Below, piece by piece: positions 9,094-17,111 of a stretch of 64,000 nt of DNA; within the stretch, counting starts at the first letter, position 1, and the number at the start of each line of letters is the position of its first letter. Where the stretch lies: assembly GCF_028290025.1 (NCBI RefSeq), contig NZ_JAQGKQ010000045.1, positions 1 to 64,000 on the forward strand. The letters run 5' to 3'. This stretch comes from Cypionkella sp. (GTDB taxonomy: Bacteria; Pseudomonadota; Alphaproteobacteria; Rhodobacterales; Rhodobacteraceae). The position numbers were made by a program, and so were the translations under genes. The notes under the pieces are model-generated. The model was not told the origin of the DNA and made no database searches. It worked only from the letters and a program-made list of their open reading frames with translations.

Positions 9094-9687
9094 ATGAAAC
9101 AACCACGCGCATGGCAGCGGATGCTTTCGGGCCGCAGGCTAGACCTGCTTGACCCGACACCGATGGACATTGAAATTGCCGATATCGCGCATGGTCTGGC
9201 ATTTGTTGCGCGCTGGAATGGCCAGACCCGGGGCGATTTTGCCTACTCAGTGGCCGAGCATTCTTTGCTGGTTGAAGAGATTTACGCGCGCCAAAACCCC
9301 GCTAATCCCAAGTGGCAGCTGGCGGCTTTGCTGCACGATGCACCAGAGTATGTAATCGGCGATATGATCAGCCCCGTAAAGTCGGCGATAGGGCCGAGCT
9401 ACGGTGAAATGGATTTGCGGCTGACGGCGGCGGTGCATCTGCGCTTTGGATTGCCTGCGGTGCTGCCCGTTCTGGTGAAGAAAGCGATTAAGTCAGCCGA
9501 CAAAGTCTCGGCTTGGCTTGAGGCGGTGCAGATCGCGGGGTTCTCAGAGCCCGAGGCTGATCGGTTGTTTGGCCGCCCAGACACAGCGTTTTTGCGCGGT
9601 CTCGAGATAAAACTACGTCAGCCCGCACAGGTGCGAGCAGATTTTGTCGCGCGTCATTTAGCCTTGCTGGCGAGCCTCAAGACCTAA
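9094..9687 (+). CDS. HD-domain phosphohydrolase (YfbR-like)
   Basis: The 197-residue protein has an HD-superfamily core: SVAEHSLLV, then the metal-binding AALLHDAPEYVIGD, and a later AIKSADKVSAW that supplies the last Asp. This resembles YfbR-type 5'-deoxynucleotidases. The ATG at 9094 is preceded by AGGAG at 9081-9085; a longer reading frame to 8380 only shadows ahcY. It is divergent from ahcY with about 100 bases between them. Substrate is not deducible from sequence alone. Confidence 0.85.
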   Translation: MKQPRAWQRMLSGRRLDLLDPTPMDIEIADIAHGLAFVARWNGQTRGDFAYSVAEHSLLVEEIYARQNPANPKWQLAALLHDAPEYVIGDMISPVKSAIGPSYGEMDLRLTAAVHLRFGLPAVLPVLVKKAIKSADKVSAWLEAVQIAGFSEPEADRLFGRPDTAFLRGLEIKLRQPAQVRADFVARHLALLASLKT

Positions 9688-10100
9688 AGCCGATTGCGGG
9701 GTCTTGATCCAACGGGGTTCCGTTGGGCAGTTGGGAAAGCGATCACGCGGGCGGCGATTGGGCTCGCTTTTGCAGGGCCGCGATAGATCTACCGCAGCGG
9801 AAATCTTCGCGATGCCGTGGTTGATCGAACCTGACTGACCCGAAGCGTTGATCTGGCTGCGTAGCGATGTGCTAAAGCCGGACGCGATGAGTATCCCTAT
9901 ATTCCGATCGAGGAATTGGCACTATCTGTGGCCCGCCGAGGCTAGAGATCCATGTCGAAGCTCATGGCCTGATAGAGAGAATTTGGCGAACGGCAATCGT
10001 ATCGCTGCGTGCGAGACTAAAGACGAAAGTCATGCCTATTATTTAATCACAAGGCCGGGTCCAAAACCCACAAATTTGAAAGTTTTATTAAATGGCTTAA
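9688..10100. other. Gene-free stretch with possible degraded coding patches
   Basis: No convincing gene is seen over about 410 bases. Two short plus-strand patches in different frames join into something protein-like near 9848-9950 (LIWLRSDVLKPD, then EYPYIPIEELALSVARRG), broken by stops, so this may be a gene remnant. In Rhodobacter capsulatus a LysR gene, hvrB, lies between hvrA and ahcY; it is absent here and the remnant does not resemble LysR. Confidence 0.3.
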
Positions 10101-10120
10101 GGCCGCCATTTAAGGCGGCC
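10101..10120 (-). terminator. Terminator after hvrA
   Basis: A 7-bp perfect stem (GGCCGCC / GGCGGCC, loop of 6) is followed on the minus strand by an A/T-rich run that includes ATTTAATAAAA. It lies 24 bases past the hvrA stop. Confidence 0.75.
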
Positions 10121-10144
10121 CAATTCCGCTAAGCTTGCGAAAGT

Positions 10145-10459
10145 TCAGATCGCCATGTCGTCTGGTTGTTTGCCATCTGCCAATGCTGCAACAAACCAAC
10201 GCGGCTTACGGCCGCGGCCAGACCAGGTATCTTGCTCATCAGCAGGGTTTGCATATTTGGCCACAGCCGGAGAGCGTTTACGGGTAGCCGTCACGCCAGT
10301 CAGCGCAGCGAGAGTGAAACCCTTAGTGCGTGCAAATTCTTCAATCTCCGCAAGAGCTTCTTTTTTCTTGCGGTCATCAAACGAGGAAATAGCTTTTGCC
10401 ACCTGTGATTGCAGATCTTTCAAATCTTTAAGCGATAGTCCACTGATATCAATATTCAC
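10145..10459 (-). CDS. hvrA: H-NS-family nucleoid protein HvrA
   Basis: The 104-residue protein has an N-terminal helical oligomerisation part (LSLKDLKDLQSQVAKAI, KKKEALAEIEEFAR) and a C-terminal DNA-binding domain with TWSGRGRKPRWF, the H-NS-type AT-hook-like motif. In Rhodobacter capsulatus HvrA activates photosynthesis genes under dim light and acts as a general H-NS-like protein. Its place directly downstream of regA-senC and near ahcY matches that species, which supports the name. Whether this organism is phototrophic cannot be told from the window. Confidence 0.9.
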   Translation of the reverse strand: MNIDISGLSLKDLKDLQSQVAKAISSFDDRKKKEALAEIEEFARTKGFTLAALTGVTATRKRSPAVAKYANPADEQDTWSGRGRKPRWFVAALADGKQPDDMAI

Positions 10460-10526
10460 GACGCACTCCCTTTTGGATTAACGTGAGGTCTTTTAGGCTG
10501 AAAGCAAATTATCATCAAGATCGGAT

Positions 10527-11093
10527 TTATTTTGGGCTTCGTTTGGCCAAAATACGTTGCAAAGTTCTTCGGTGCATCGACAATCGGCGCGCAGTTTCCG
10601 AGACATTACGCTCACACATTTCATAAACCCGCTGAATATGTTCCCACCGCACCCGATCCGCAGACATCGGATTTTCTGGCGGCCCAGGCATTGCCGCACC
10701 TTTTGCCAGAAGCGCATTCATTACGTCATTAGCGTCCGCGGGCTTCGAAAGATAATCCGTCGCGCCGATTTTAACCGCCGCCACTGCGGTCGCAATCGCC
10801 CCATATCCCGTCAGCACCACGATGCGGCAGTCCGGTCGGCGCTCTCGCAAGGTTTCCACAACGTCGAGGCCGTTGCCATCTTCCAGCCGCAAATCAATCA
10901 CGGCATAAGCAGGCGGACGCGCCAGCGCGATTGCGCGCCCCGCCGCGACACTGCCAGCGGTTTCGGGCAAAAAGCCGCGCTTTTCCATCGCTTTAGCCAA
11001 CCGCTTTACAAATACTTCGTCGTCATCCACCAACAACAAACTGCGATCCGGCCCAAGCTGCGATACAAGGTCAGCGCCAAGTTCATCCGTCAT
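10527..11093 (-). CDS. regA: Redox response regulator RegA/PrrA/ActR
   Basis: RegA is the DNA-binding partner of RegB and controls photosynthesis, respiration, carbon and nitrogen fixation genes in response to redox state. The 188-residue protein has a receiver domain with the acidic pocket LLVDDDE (21-26), the phosphoacceptor in AVIDLRL (D67), VLTGYG and the conserved lysine in YLSKPAD. After a Pro-rich linker comes a Fis-type helix-turn-helix: NVSETARRLSMHRRTLQRIL. This C-terminus is nearly invariant in the family. It is followed by hvrA and preceded by senC on the same strand. Confidence 0.97.
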   Translation of the reverse strand: MTDELGADLVSQLGPDRSLLLVDDDEVFVKRLAKAMEKRGFLPETAGSVAAGRAIALARPPAYAVIDLRLEDGNGLDVVETLRERRPDCRIVVLTGYGAIATAVAAVKIGATDYLSKPADANDVMNALLAKGAAMPGPPENPMSADRVRWEHIQRVYEMCERNVSETARRLSMHRRTLQRILAKRSPK

Positions 11094-11149
11094 GAAGTTC
11101 CCCCAATTCCTATATCTGCCTTCCCGGGCAGCCGTCGCTCGATAGTTAC

Positions 11150-11770
11150 TTAGCTCTTCTCAATAAAACATGCTGTGCGTTTGGCCATCTGCTCTGCCGT
11201 GTCGTCCCGCGTGAAGAAATCAGCAAAGCCGATGCCGGGCAACATAAGATAGGTGAACGTCGAATGATCCATCATGTAATACTGGTCGCCCGTCTCTTGC
11301 TTCCTGTAAAATGTCTTATAAGCGCGTGACGCCACCTGCACCTGTTCTGGCGTGCCGGTCAGTCCAACCATTTCGGGATGTAGATTTTCTGTAAAATCCT
11401 TCAATACCTCGGGAGTATCGCGTTCGGGGTCGATGGTTATGAAAACCGGGGTTACGTTCAAACCTTGCGCTTTCAGCAAATCCACCGCCTCGGCATTGCG
11501 CGCGCCGTCAAGCGGGCAAACATCCGGGCAAAAACTGTAGCCGAAATAGACCAGCGAGGGTTTGCTCAGCACCTCTTGATCTGTGACGGTCTTGTTGTTC
11601 TCATCGACCAGCGTGAACGGCCCGCCAATGTCGCCACCGCCTCCAGCAACAGCCGAGCTTCGGCAATCAGCGAAAGGGTCATTGCTGCGCTGCTGCCAAG
11701 CGACAAGAGCCGTCCCGCCCAAAAGCCCCGCAATGGCAACAACGGCCAGCCCGGCATAGAGTTTCAGCAT
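11150..11770 (-). CDS. senC: SCO1/SenC-family copper chaperone
   Basis: SenC/PrrC delivers copper to cytochrome c oxidase and links respiratory electron flow to RegB signalling. The 206-residue protein has one N-terminal membrane anchor (about residues 5-25), a thioredoxin-like fold, the copper ligands CPDVC (C81, C85) and the distal His in MMDHSTFTY (H169). I chose ATG 11770 because it starts directly at the anchor; the longer frame to 11947 overlaps divergent regB. It is the first gene of senC-regA-hvrA. Confidence 0.96.
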   Translation of the reverse strand: MLKLYAGLAVVAIAGLLGGTALVAWQQRSNDPFADCRSSAVAGGGGDIGGPFTLVDENNKTVTDQEVLSKPSLVYFGYSFCPDVCPLDGARNAEAVDLLKAQGLNVTPVFITIDPERDTPEVLKDFTENLHPEMVGLTGTPEQVQVASRAYKTFYRKQETGDQYYMMDHSTFTYLMLPGIGFADFFTRDDTAEQMAKRTACFIEKS

Positions 11771-11864
11771 CGCACGACTCTCCTTTTGCGCATTGCTCCG
11801 CGCTATAAGCGCCCTTATCAATCGCAAAGCCATCACAAAGACCAGCCCTCGCCAAGGCCGAACC

Positions 11865-13253
11865 ATGTCAATCCAGCGTGACATAACCGCCCAATCTGCA
11901 AGTTTCCGGCCCGAGCGCGCCGATTGGCTGCGTCTGCGCACACTCATTTTTCAGCGTTGGATGGCAAGTTTTGGCCAATTGGCGGCGCTTGTCGTCGCCA
12001 GCCGTTACTACGAAATGGAGCTGCCGCTCGGTTTGTGCTTTTTCGCGGTCGGGCTGGCTATTATCGCCAATTTGCTGTCGATCTTCATTTTTCCGCAGAA
12101 CAAACGTCTGACTGAAACAGAGGCGATGGCGACGCTGTTGTTCGATCTGGCACAGCTTTGCTTCCTGCTTTTTCTCACCGGCGGTTTAACCAACCCGTTC
12201 GCGCTTCTCGTGCTCGCCCCCGTCACGGTTTCGGCAAGCGCGCTCAAACTGCGAAGCACGCTTATTTTGGGCACGCTCGCTGCGATTTTCGTGACAGCAA
12301 TCGGCCTATTCAATCTGCCGTTGCGACTTGCCGACGGTTCGATATTCCGCACCCCAGCGCTCTTCAGTTTTGGATTTTGGATTTCGCTGCTGATCGGCAT
12401 TGCGTTTCTGGGCCTTTATTCCCGTCGTGTTGCCACTGAAATGCGTCTGATGTCCGATGCGCTATTGGCGACCCAGATGGCCTTGGCGCGGGAACAGAAG
12501 CTGACAGATCTTGGCGGTGTTGTGGCTGCCGCTGCGCATGAGTTGGGCACGCCGCTGGCCACGATAAAGCTGATCAGCTCCGAGATGATTGACGAATTGT
12601 CGGAACATCCCGATCTCGCGGAAGACGCGCGGCTGATCCGCGAACAGGCCGACCGCTGCCGCGACATTCTTCGATCCATGGGCAAGGCCGGCAAGGATGA
12701 TCTGCTGATGCGGCAGGCTTCCTTGACAACGGTGCTGCACGAGGCCGCCGAACCGCACACGACCCGCGGCATTGAGGTGATTTTTACGGTGTCAGGCACA
12801 GGCGCTGTGCCGCAAGTATTGCGCCGCCCCGAGCTTATCCACGGGCTGCGCAACCTTGTGCAAAACGCCGTTGATTTCGCAAACAGCAAAGTTTGGATTG
12901 ATGCGCAATACACTCCAGATCGCATCATGCTGCGCATCATCGACGATGGCGACGGCTTTCCGCCGCAAGTGCTCGCCCGTATTGGCGACCCCTTTGTGCG
13001 CTCGCGCCGGGATGAACAAGACCTGAGTCGTAGGCCGGGATACGAGGGCATGGGTCTGGGACTTTTTATCGCAAAAACCCTGTTGGAACGCACCGGAGCC
13101 GAGCTATCCTTCGCCAATGCCGCCGACCCATTTCTTTCATCCGCAGAGCGTCCAGAACGGTCCGGCGCAATTGTTGAGGTCGTCTGGCCATCGGCAGCCA
13201 TTCTTGCTGAGAGCGTCCGCGGGTTGGGGGAAAATCAGCCGATAACCGGGTAA
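11865..13253 (+). CDS. regB: Redox-sensing histidine kinase RegB/PrrB
   Basis: RegB senses the ubiquinone pool and a cysteine redox switch and phosphorylates RegA. The 462-residue protein has about six membrane segments (residues 30-185), the quinone-binding loop GGLTNPF (106-112), the H-box AAAAHELGTPL with H225, and the redox cysteine in QADRCRDIL at C265, followed by N, G1 (DDGDGFPP) and G2 (GMGLGLFIAKTLL) boxes. With ATG 11865 the His and Cys fall at 225 and 265, the same numbers known for Rhodobacter capsulatus RegB, which supports this start. It is divergent from senC with a 94-base promoter region. Confidence 0.98.
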   Translation: MSIQRDITAQSASFRPERADWLRLRTLIFQRWMASFGQLAALVVASRYYEMELPLGLCFFAVGLAIIANLLSIFIFPQNKRLTETEAMATLLFDLAQLCFLLFLTGGLTNPFALLVLAPVTVSASALKLRSTLILGTLAAIFVTAIGLFNLPLRLADGSIFRTPALFSFGFWISLLIGIAFLGLYSRRVATEMRLMSDALLATQMALAREQKLTDLGGVVAAAAHELGTPLATIKLISSEMIDELSEHPDLAEDARLIREQADRCRDILRSMGKAGKDDLLMRQASLTTVLHEAAEPHTTRGIEVIFTVSGTGAVPQVLRRPELIHGLRNLVQNAVDFANSKVWIDAQYTPDRIMLRIIDDGDGFPPQVLARIGDPFVRSRRDEQDLSRRPGYEGMGLGLFIAKTLLERTGAELSFANAADPFLSSAERPERSGAIVEVVWPSAAILAESVRGLGENQPITG

Positions 13254-13285
13254 CGTCATCAAACTCGGAATGCCGTGCAACATCC

Positions 13286-13301
13286 TTAACCTGCTGTTAA
13301 C
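13286..13301 (+). promoter_or_regulatory. CtrA-type site before the PAS gene
   Basis: TTAA-N7-TTAAC, an exact match to the full CtrA consensus, lies 54 bases before the chosen start codon at 13355, in the short space between regB and the PAS gene. CtrA is the cell-cycle and motility response regulator of alphaproteobacteria. Binding is inferred only from the motif. Confidence 0.6.
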
Positions 13302-13354
13302 GATCTGCCCGCTAGGCTGATCTCAGCATGGGGTTTTCCCACGAACGGGGTTTT

Positions 13355-14926
13355 ATGATGATTTGGCCGCTAATTCTTGCTGTGGTTGCCGCGTCCTTAC
13401 TGGCATCCAGCATCGGAATATTGGCGTTGTGGGTTTTTCCATCGCGTGAATTTCCCCCTAAGAACAGCCTGTTCGCTGATACCGGTAGTGAGACCGTATT
13501 TCTTTTCGATGGAGAGTCGATGATCGACAGCACCTCGCATGCGCGGGCTTTGCTGGCGGCCAGCCCAATAACCGGCGCACCTTGGGTGCGCCTGATGGCG
13601 TTCCTCTCCTCGCGTTTCGAAAATCTTGAAGCGCAGTTGTCACGGTTGCCCGGCGACGGAGCGATAGATATATCCTCAAACGGCACTACAAAGCCTCTCA
13701 TCCTAAGAGCGGAACATGCCGGTGGCATCACGCGGCTGACGTTGCTTGATGCGTTGAAGGACGATCCCTCCCGTGGCGGCGATATGCTGGCGCAGCGCGC
13801 TGTGCTTGATGAGCTCACTTTGCTGCGGGAAACTGTTTCCAGCGCCCCGATGCTGGTCTGGCGCGAAAATACTGCTGGCGATGTTGTCTGGGCGAATGGC
13901 CCCTACTTGTTGCAGGCTTGCGCTATTATTGAAGATGGCAAGGAACTTGGTTGGCCGCTGCCTCGTCTGTTCAATCGCGCGGCGACACGGTCTGGCAAAG
14001 ATCAGCGACAAAGCCTGACGATATCTGGCAATCCAACGATCTGGTTTGATTTGTCGAGCCAAGCAGAGACTGACGGCCATCTGATGTTCGCCGTTCCAGC
14101 TGACGCAGTGGTTCAGGCTGAGGTTGCCTTACGTGATTTCATGCAAACCTTGACCAAAACCTTTGCGCAGTTGCCGATTGGACTGGCGATCTTTGATCGA
14201 CAGCGGAAATTGCAGCTTTTTAACTCCGCGCTTATGGATCTGACTCAACTTCCAGCCGATTTCCTGTCATTGCGGCCATCACTGCTGGCGGTGCTGGACG
14301 CGATGCGTGATCGCAAAGTGCTGCCAGAACCGAAAGATTACCGCGACTGGCGTCGTCAGATTATCGAGATCGAAAAAGCCGCCGCAAGTGGGCTTTACGA
14401 AGAAACGTGGAGCCTGTCAGACGGCCAGACCTACAAGGTGATCGGGCGGCCACATCCGAATGGGGCTTTGGCGCTATTGATAGAAGATATCTCCACCGAG
14501 ATGTTGCGCACCCGCAGTTACCGCGCGGACCTCGAACTCGGTCAGTCGGTGATTGATCAAATGGACGAAGCAATTGCGGTTTTCTCGCAGAACGGTCAAC
14601 TTGTGATATCAAACAACAGCTATGCGACCCTTTGGGGCCATGACCCTGCAGAAACTTTGGGCGACACGACCGTGAAGACGCTTTCCGCGCATTGGCGGGC
14701 GCTATCGGCACCTAACGCAATATGGGCTGAGGTCGAAGATTACGTCGCCACCGTCGGTGATCGTGACTGCTGGCGCGGTGAGGTTCGCTTGCTGGATGGC
14801 CGCCTGGTCGCTTGTCGATTTTCACCCCTGATCGGTGGGTCAACCCTGGCCACATTCCGGGCGATGCAGCCGGTCGAAGCCGGACAAGCAAACCCAGCCG
14901 AAAGCGTCAGCCTCCGCCGCGCCTGA
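13355..14926 (+). CDS. Membrane-anchored PAS-domain protein without a kinase
   Basis: The 523-residue protein starts with a single membrane segment (about residues 3-25). Two PAS-like regions follow: one around LPIGLAIFDRQRKLQLFN (about 275-300) and one around DEAIAVFSQNGQLVISNN (about 400-420). There is no histidine kinase, cyclase or phosphodiesterase motif, so it is a sensor with no obvious output. ATG 13355 has GGGG five bases upstream; an ATG at 13328 lacks a good ribosome site. Its place between regB and tsaE is typical of Rhodobacterales. Function is unknown. Confidence 0.8.
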   Translation: MMIWPLILAVVAASLLASSIGILALWVFPSREFPPKNSLFADTGSETVFLFDGESMIDSTSHARALLAASPITGAPWVRLMAFLSSRFENLEAQLSRLPGDGAIDISSNGTTKPLILRAEHAGGITRLTLLDALKDDPSRGGDMLAQRAVLDELTLLRETVSSAPMLVWRENTAGDVVWANGPYLLQACAIIEDGKELGWPLPRLFNRAATRSGKDQRQSLTISGNPTIWFDLSSQAETDGHLMFAVPADAVVQAEVALRDFMQTLTKTFAQLPIGLAIFDRQRKLQLFNSALMDLTQLPADFLSLRPSLLAVLDAMRDRKVLPEPKDYRDWRRQIIEIEKAAASGLYEETWSLSDGQTYKVIGRPHPNGALALLIEDISTEMLRTRSYRADLELGQSVIDQMDEAIAVFSQNGQLVISNNSYATLWGHDPAETLGDTTVKTLSAHWRALSAPNAIWAEVEDYVATVGDRDCWRGEVRLLDGRLVACRFSPLIGGSTLATFRAMQPVEAGQANPAESVSLRRA

Positions 14927-14968
14927 ACTTCGACTTGCAGCGGCGGTTAGGCGCGATAGACTCGCGAT

Positions 14969-15442
14969 ATGATGCAGCTTGGTTCCGTCTTTGCCTATTT
15001 GCCCTCGGAAGAGCACACCGCCGAACTCGGCCGATGGCTTGCCCCGCGGTTGAAAGCTGGTGATTGCTTGCTGCTGGATGGCGCGATCGGCGCTGGAAAA
15101 AGCCACTTGGCCCGCGCCCTGATCCGCACCCGATTGGGTCGCATGGAAGACGTGCCCTCGCCGACATTCACTCTGGTGCAAACATACCAAGCCGATGTCG
15201 AGATATGGCACGCCGATCTTTACCGGCTATCCCACCCGGACGAGGTTGCCGAACTGGGCTTGGAAGACGCGTTCTCGCAGGCCATTTGCCTGATAGAATG
15301 GCCGGACCGTCTGGGTGCATCCCTGCCGCCAAACGCCATTCGGTTAAAACTGTCTACACAATCAGATGGCCGCCGCGTGGAATTAACCGCACCGGACCAT
15401 CCCGAGTTGCTCGTAGAGTTTGCGCAAAGTTGGCCGGAATGA
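14969..15442 (+). CDS. tsaE: tRNA threonylcarbamoyladenosine biosynthesis ATPase TsaE
   Basis: TsaE is the small ATPase that resets the TsaB-TsaD complex during t6A synthesis. The 157-residue protein has the P-loop GAIGAGKSH (38-46), SPTFTLVQTY, WHADLYRL and ICLIEWPDRLG, all standard for the family. Its stop overlaps the amgK start by 4 bases (ATGA). This tsaE-amgK-murU-addB-addA-trxA order is shared across Rhodobacterales. Confidence 0.96.
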   Translation: MMQLGSVFAYLPSEEHTAELGRWLAPRLKAGDCLLLDGAIGAGKSHLARALIRTRLGRMEDVPSPTFTLVQTYQADVEIWHADLYRLSHPDEVAELGLEDAFSQAICLIEWPDRLGASLPPNAIRLKLSTQSDGRRVELTAPDHPELLVEFAQSWPE

Positions 15443-16449
15443 GCGACCGCATCGCCTTATCTCAACGCTTCATAGAAAGTGCCGGCTGGGGGGGCGCTGA
15501 ACGTCGTTTCCTCGCCGGCGATGCCTCGGATCGCAGTTATGATCGGCTGATACGCGGCGCGCAAACCGCTGTTTTAATGGACGCTCCGCCGGGCCAAGGT
15601 GATGATCCAGCGACTTTTCTGACAATTGCGGCGCATCTTTCGACCATCGGCCTGTCCGCGCCAGCCTGCTACGCTAGCGATCTCGAAAACGGCTTTTTGC
15701 TGCTTGAAGACCTTAGTGACAAAATCTTCGCTCGCGTTATGGAAACAGCGCCTGCCCTTGAAATCCCGCTGTACACCGCCGCGACCGAAGTGCTCGCGCA
15801 TCTGCAACGCCACCCTCCCGCGCCTGATTTGCCAAACCTCTCGGCTGCCGATTGGGCTGAGGCCGCCTGCTTTTCGCTCGATTGGTATCGCTTTGCCATC
15901 ACCGGCACCCGCACTTACCCCACCGATTTTCGCCAAGCCGTGACAGATGCGATGACCCGCCACGCCGATGCCGCGCGCGTGATGATTTTGCGTGATTACC
16001 ATGCCGAGAACCTGCTTTGGTTGCCAAATCGCGCCGGCATCGCGCGCGTGGGTCTGTTGGATTTTCAACTCGCCCAACTGGGTCAACCCGCCTACGATCT
16101 CGTCTCGTTGCTACAAGATGCACGCCGGGATGTTTCGCCCGACACTGAGACTGCGATGATCCGCACATTCTGTGAACTTACGGGCACCAACCATGCCGAG
16201 TTCGGTTTTGCCTACGCCGCAATCGGTGCCCAGCGCGCCCTGCGGATTTTGGGGATTTTCGCCCGACTTTGCCTTCACGGCGGCAAGCCTGGCTATCTTG
16301 CTCTGATGCCGCGCGTCTGGTACCAGCTTCAACGCAATCTCTCGGCACCGCAGCTTGGCCCCCTCGCCAAAATATGCACCAGGCTTCTGCCCGAACCTAC
16401 CCCCGAAGCTCTTGCCAAAATAGGTGCCCAGTGCGGCCACTTCCGCTAA
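15439..16449 (+). CDS. amgK: Anomeric sugar kinase AmgK (MurNAc/GlcNAc kinase)
   Basis: AmgK phosphorylates N-acetylmuramate and N-acetylglucosamine at the anomeric position so cell-wall sugars can be recycled directly to UDP-MurNAc, a route that bypasses the fosfomycin target MurA. The 336-residue protein is an aminoglycoside-phosphotransferase fold (COG3178): FLAGDASDRSYDRL, the catalytic ILRDYHAENLLWL, and the metal-binding LLDFQLAQLGQPAYDL. Start ATG 15439 overlaps tsaE. murU, the next enzyme of the pathway, begins one base inside its stop codon, which makes the pathway assignment firm. Confidence 0.93.
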   Translation: MSDRIALSQRFIESAGWGGAERRFLAGDASDRSYDRLIRGAQTAVLMDAPPGQGDDPATFLTIAAHLSTIGLSAPACYASDLENGFLLLEDLSDKIFARVMETAPALEIPLYTAATEVLAHLQRHPPAPDLPNLSAADWAEAACFSLDWYRFAITGTRTYPTDFRQAVTDAMTRHADAARVMILRDYHAENLLWLPNRAGIARVGLLDFQLAQLGQPAYDLVSLLQDARRDVSPDTETAMIRTFCELTGTNHAEFGFAYAAIGAQRALRILGIFARLCLHGGKPGYLALMPRVWYQLQRNLSAPQLGPLAKICTRLLPEPTPEALAKIGAQCGHFR

Positions 16450-17111
16450 TGCTGTTTGCTGCGGGTTTCGGCGCTCGCATGGGCGCCCTGACCGCTCATC
16501 ATCCAAAACCGATGATCGAAGTGGCGGGCAAGGCTCTGATTGACCACGCCTTGGCGGTCGCCGATCAGGCTGGCATCGCCAAGATAGTGATCAATCTACA
16601 CTATTTGGGCGATCAAATTGCAAGCCACGTACAGCATCGCGACATCGCCCTGTCGTGGGAGCCTGAAATTCTCGAAACCGGCGGCGGCTTGAAGGCCGCG
16701 CTGCCGTTGTTGGGCGATGGTCCAGTTTTAACTATGAACACCGACGCCGTGTGGAGTGGGCAGAACCCCCTGACTCAGCTGCTAAACGCTTGGGATCCTG
16801 AAGAAATGGACGCTCTGCTTTTGCTGCTTCCCGCCTCTAAAGCTTTAGGTCATATCGGCGCTGGAGACTTCCTACTCGACGCCGAAGGAAGACTTTCCCG
16901 CGCAAACCAGACGGATTCCCCGATCTATCTGGGCGCACAAATTCTTAAGACTGGTGGCTTACAGGCAATATCAGAGCGGGTCTTCAGCCTCAACCGGCTT
17001 TGGGATCGCCTCATCGCCGAGCGCCGCGCCTACGGCATAATTCATCAGGGGGGCTGGTGTGACGTCGGTCGGCCTGAGGGCATCGCACTGGCAGAATCTC
17101 TCCATGTTTAG
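16449..17111 (+). CDS. murU: N-acetylmuramate-1-phosphate uridylyltransferase MurU
   Basis: MurU converts MurNAc-1-phosphate plus UTP to UDP-MurNAc. The 220-residue protein has the nucleotidyltransferase start LFAAGFGARMGALT with HPKPMIEVAGK, the ETGGGLKAALPLL turn, and a metal-binding NTDAVW. The start ATG at 16449 shares a base with the amgK stop (TAATG), so it has almost no N-terminal extension before the signature. Its last 8 bases overlap addB. With amgK it forms a complete peptidoglycan sugar salvage pair. Confidence 0.92.
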   Translation: MLFAAGFGARMGALTAHHPKPMIEVAGKALIDHALAVADQAGIAKIVINLHYLGDQIASHVQHRDIALSWEPEILETGGGLKAALPLLGDGPVLTMNTDAVWSGQNPLTQLLNAWDPEEMDALLLLLPASKALGHIGAGDFLLDAEGRLSRANQTDSPIYLGAQILKTGGLQAISERVFSLNRLWDRLIAERRAYGIIHQGGWCDVGRPEGIALAESLHV

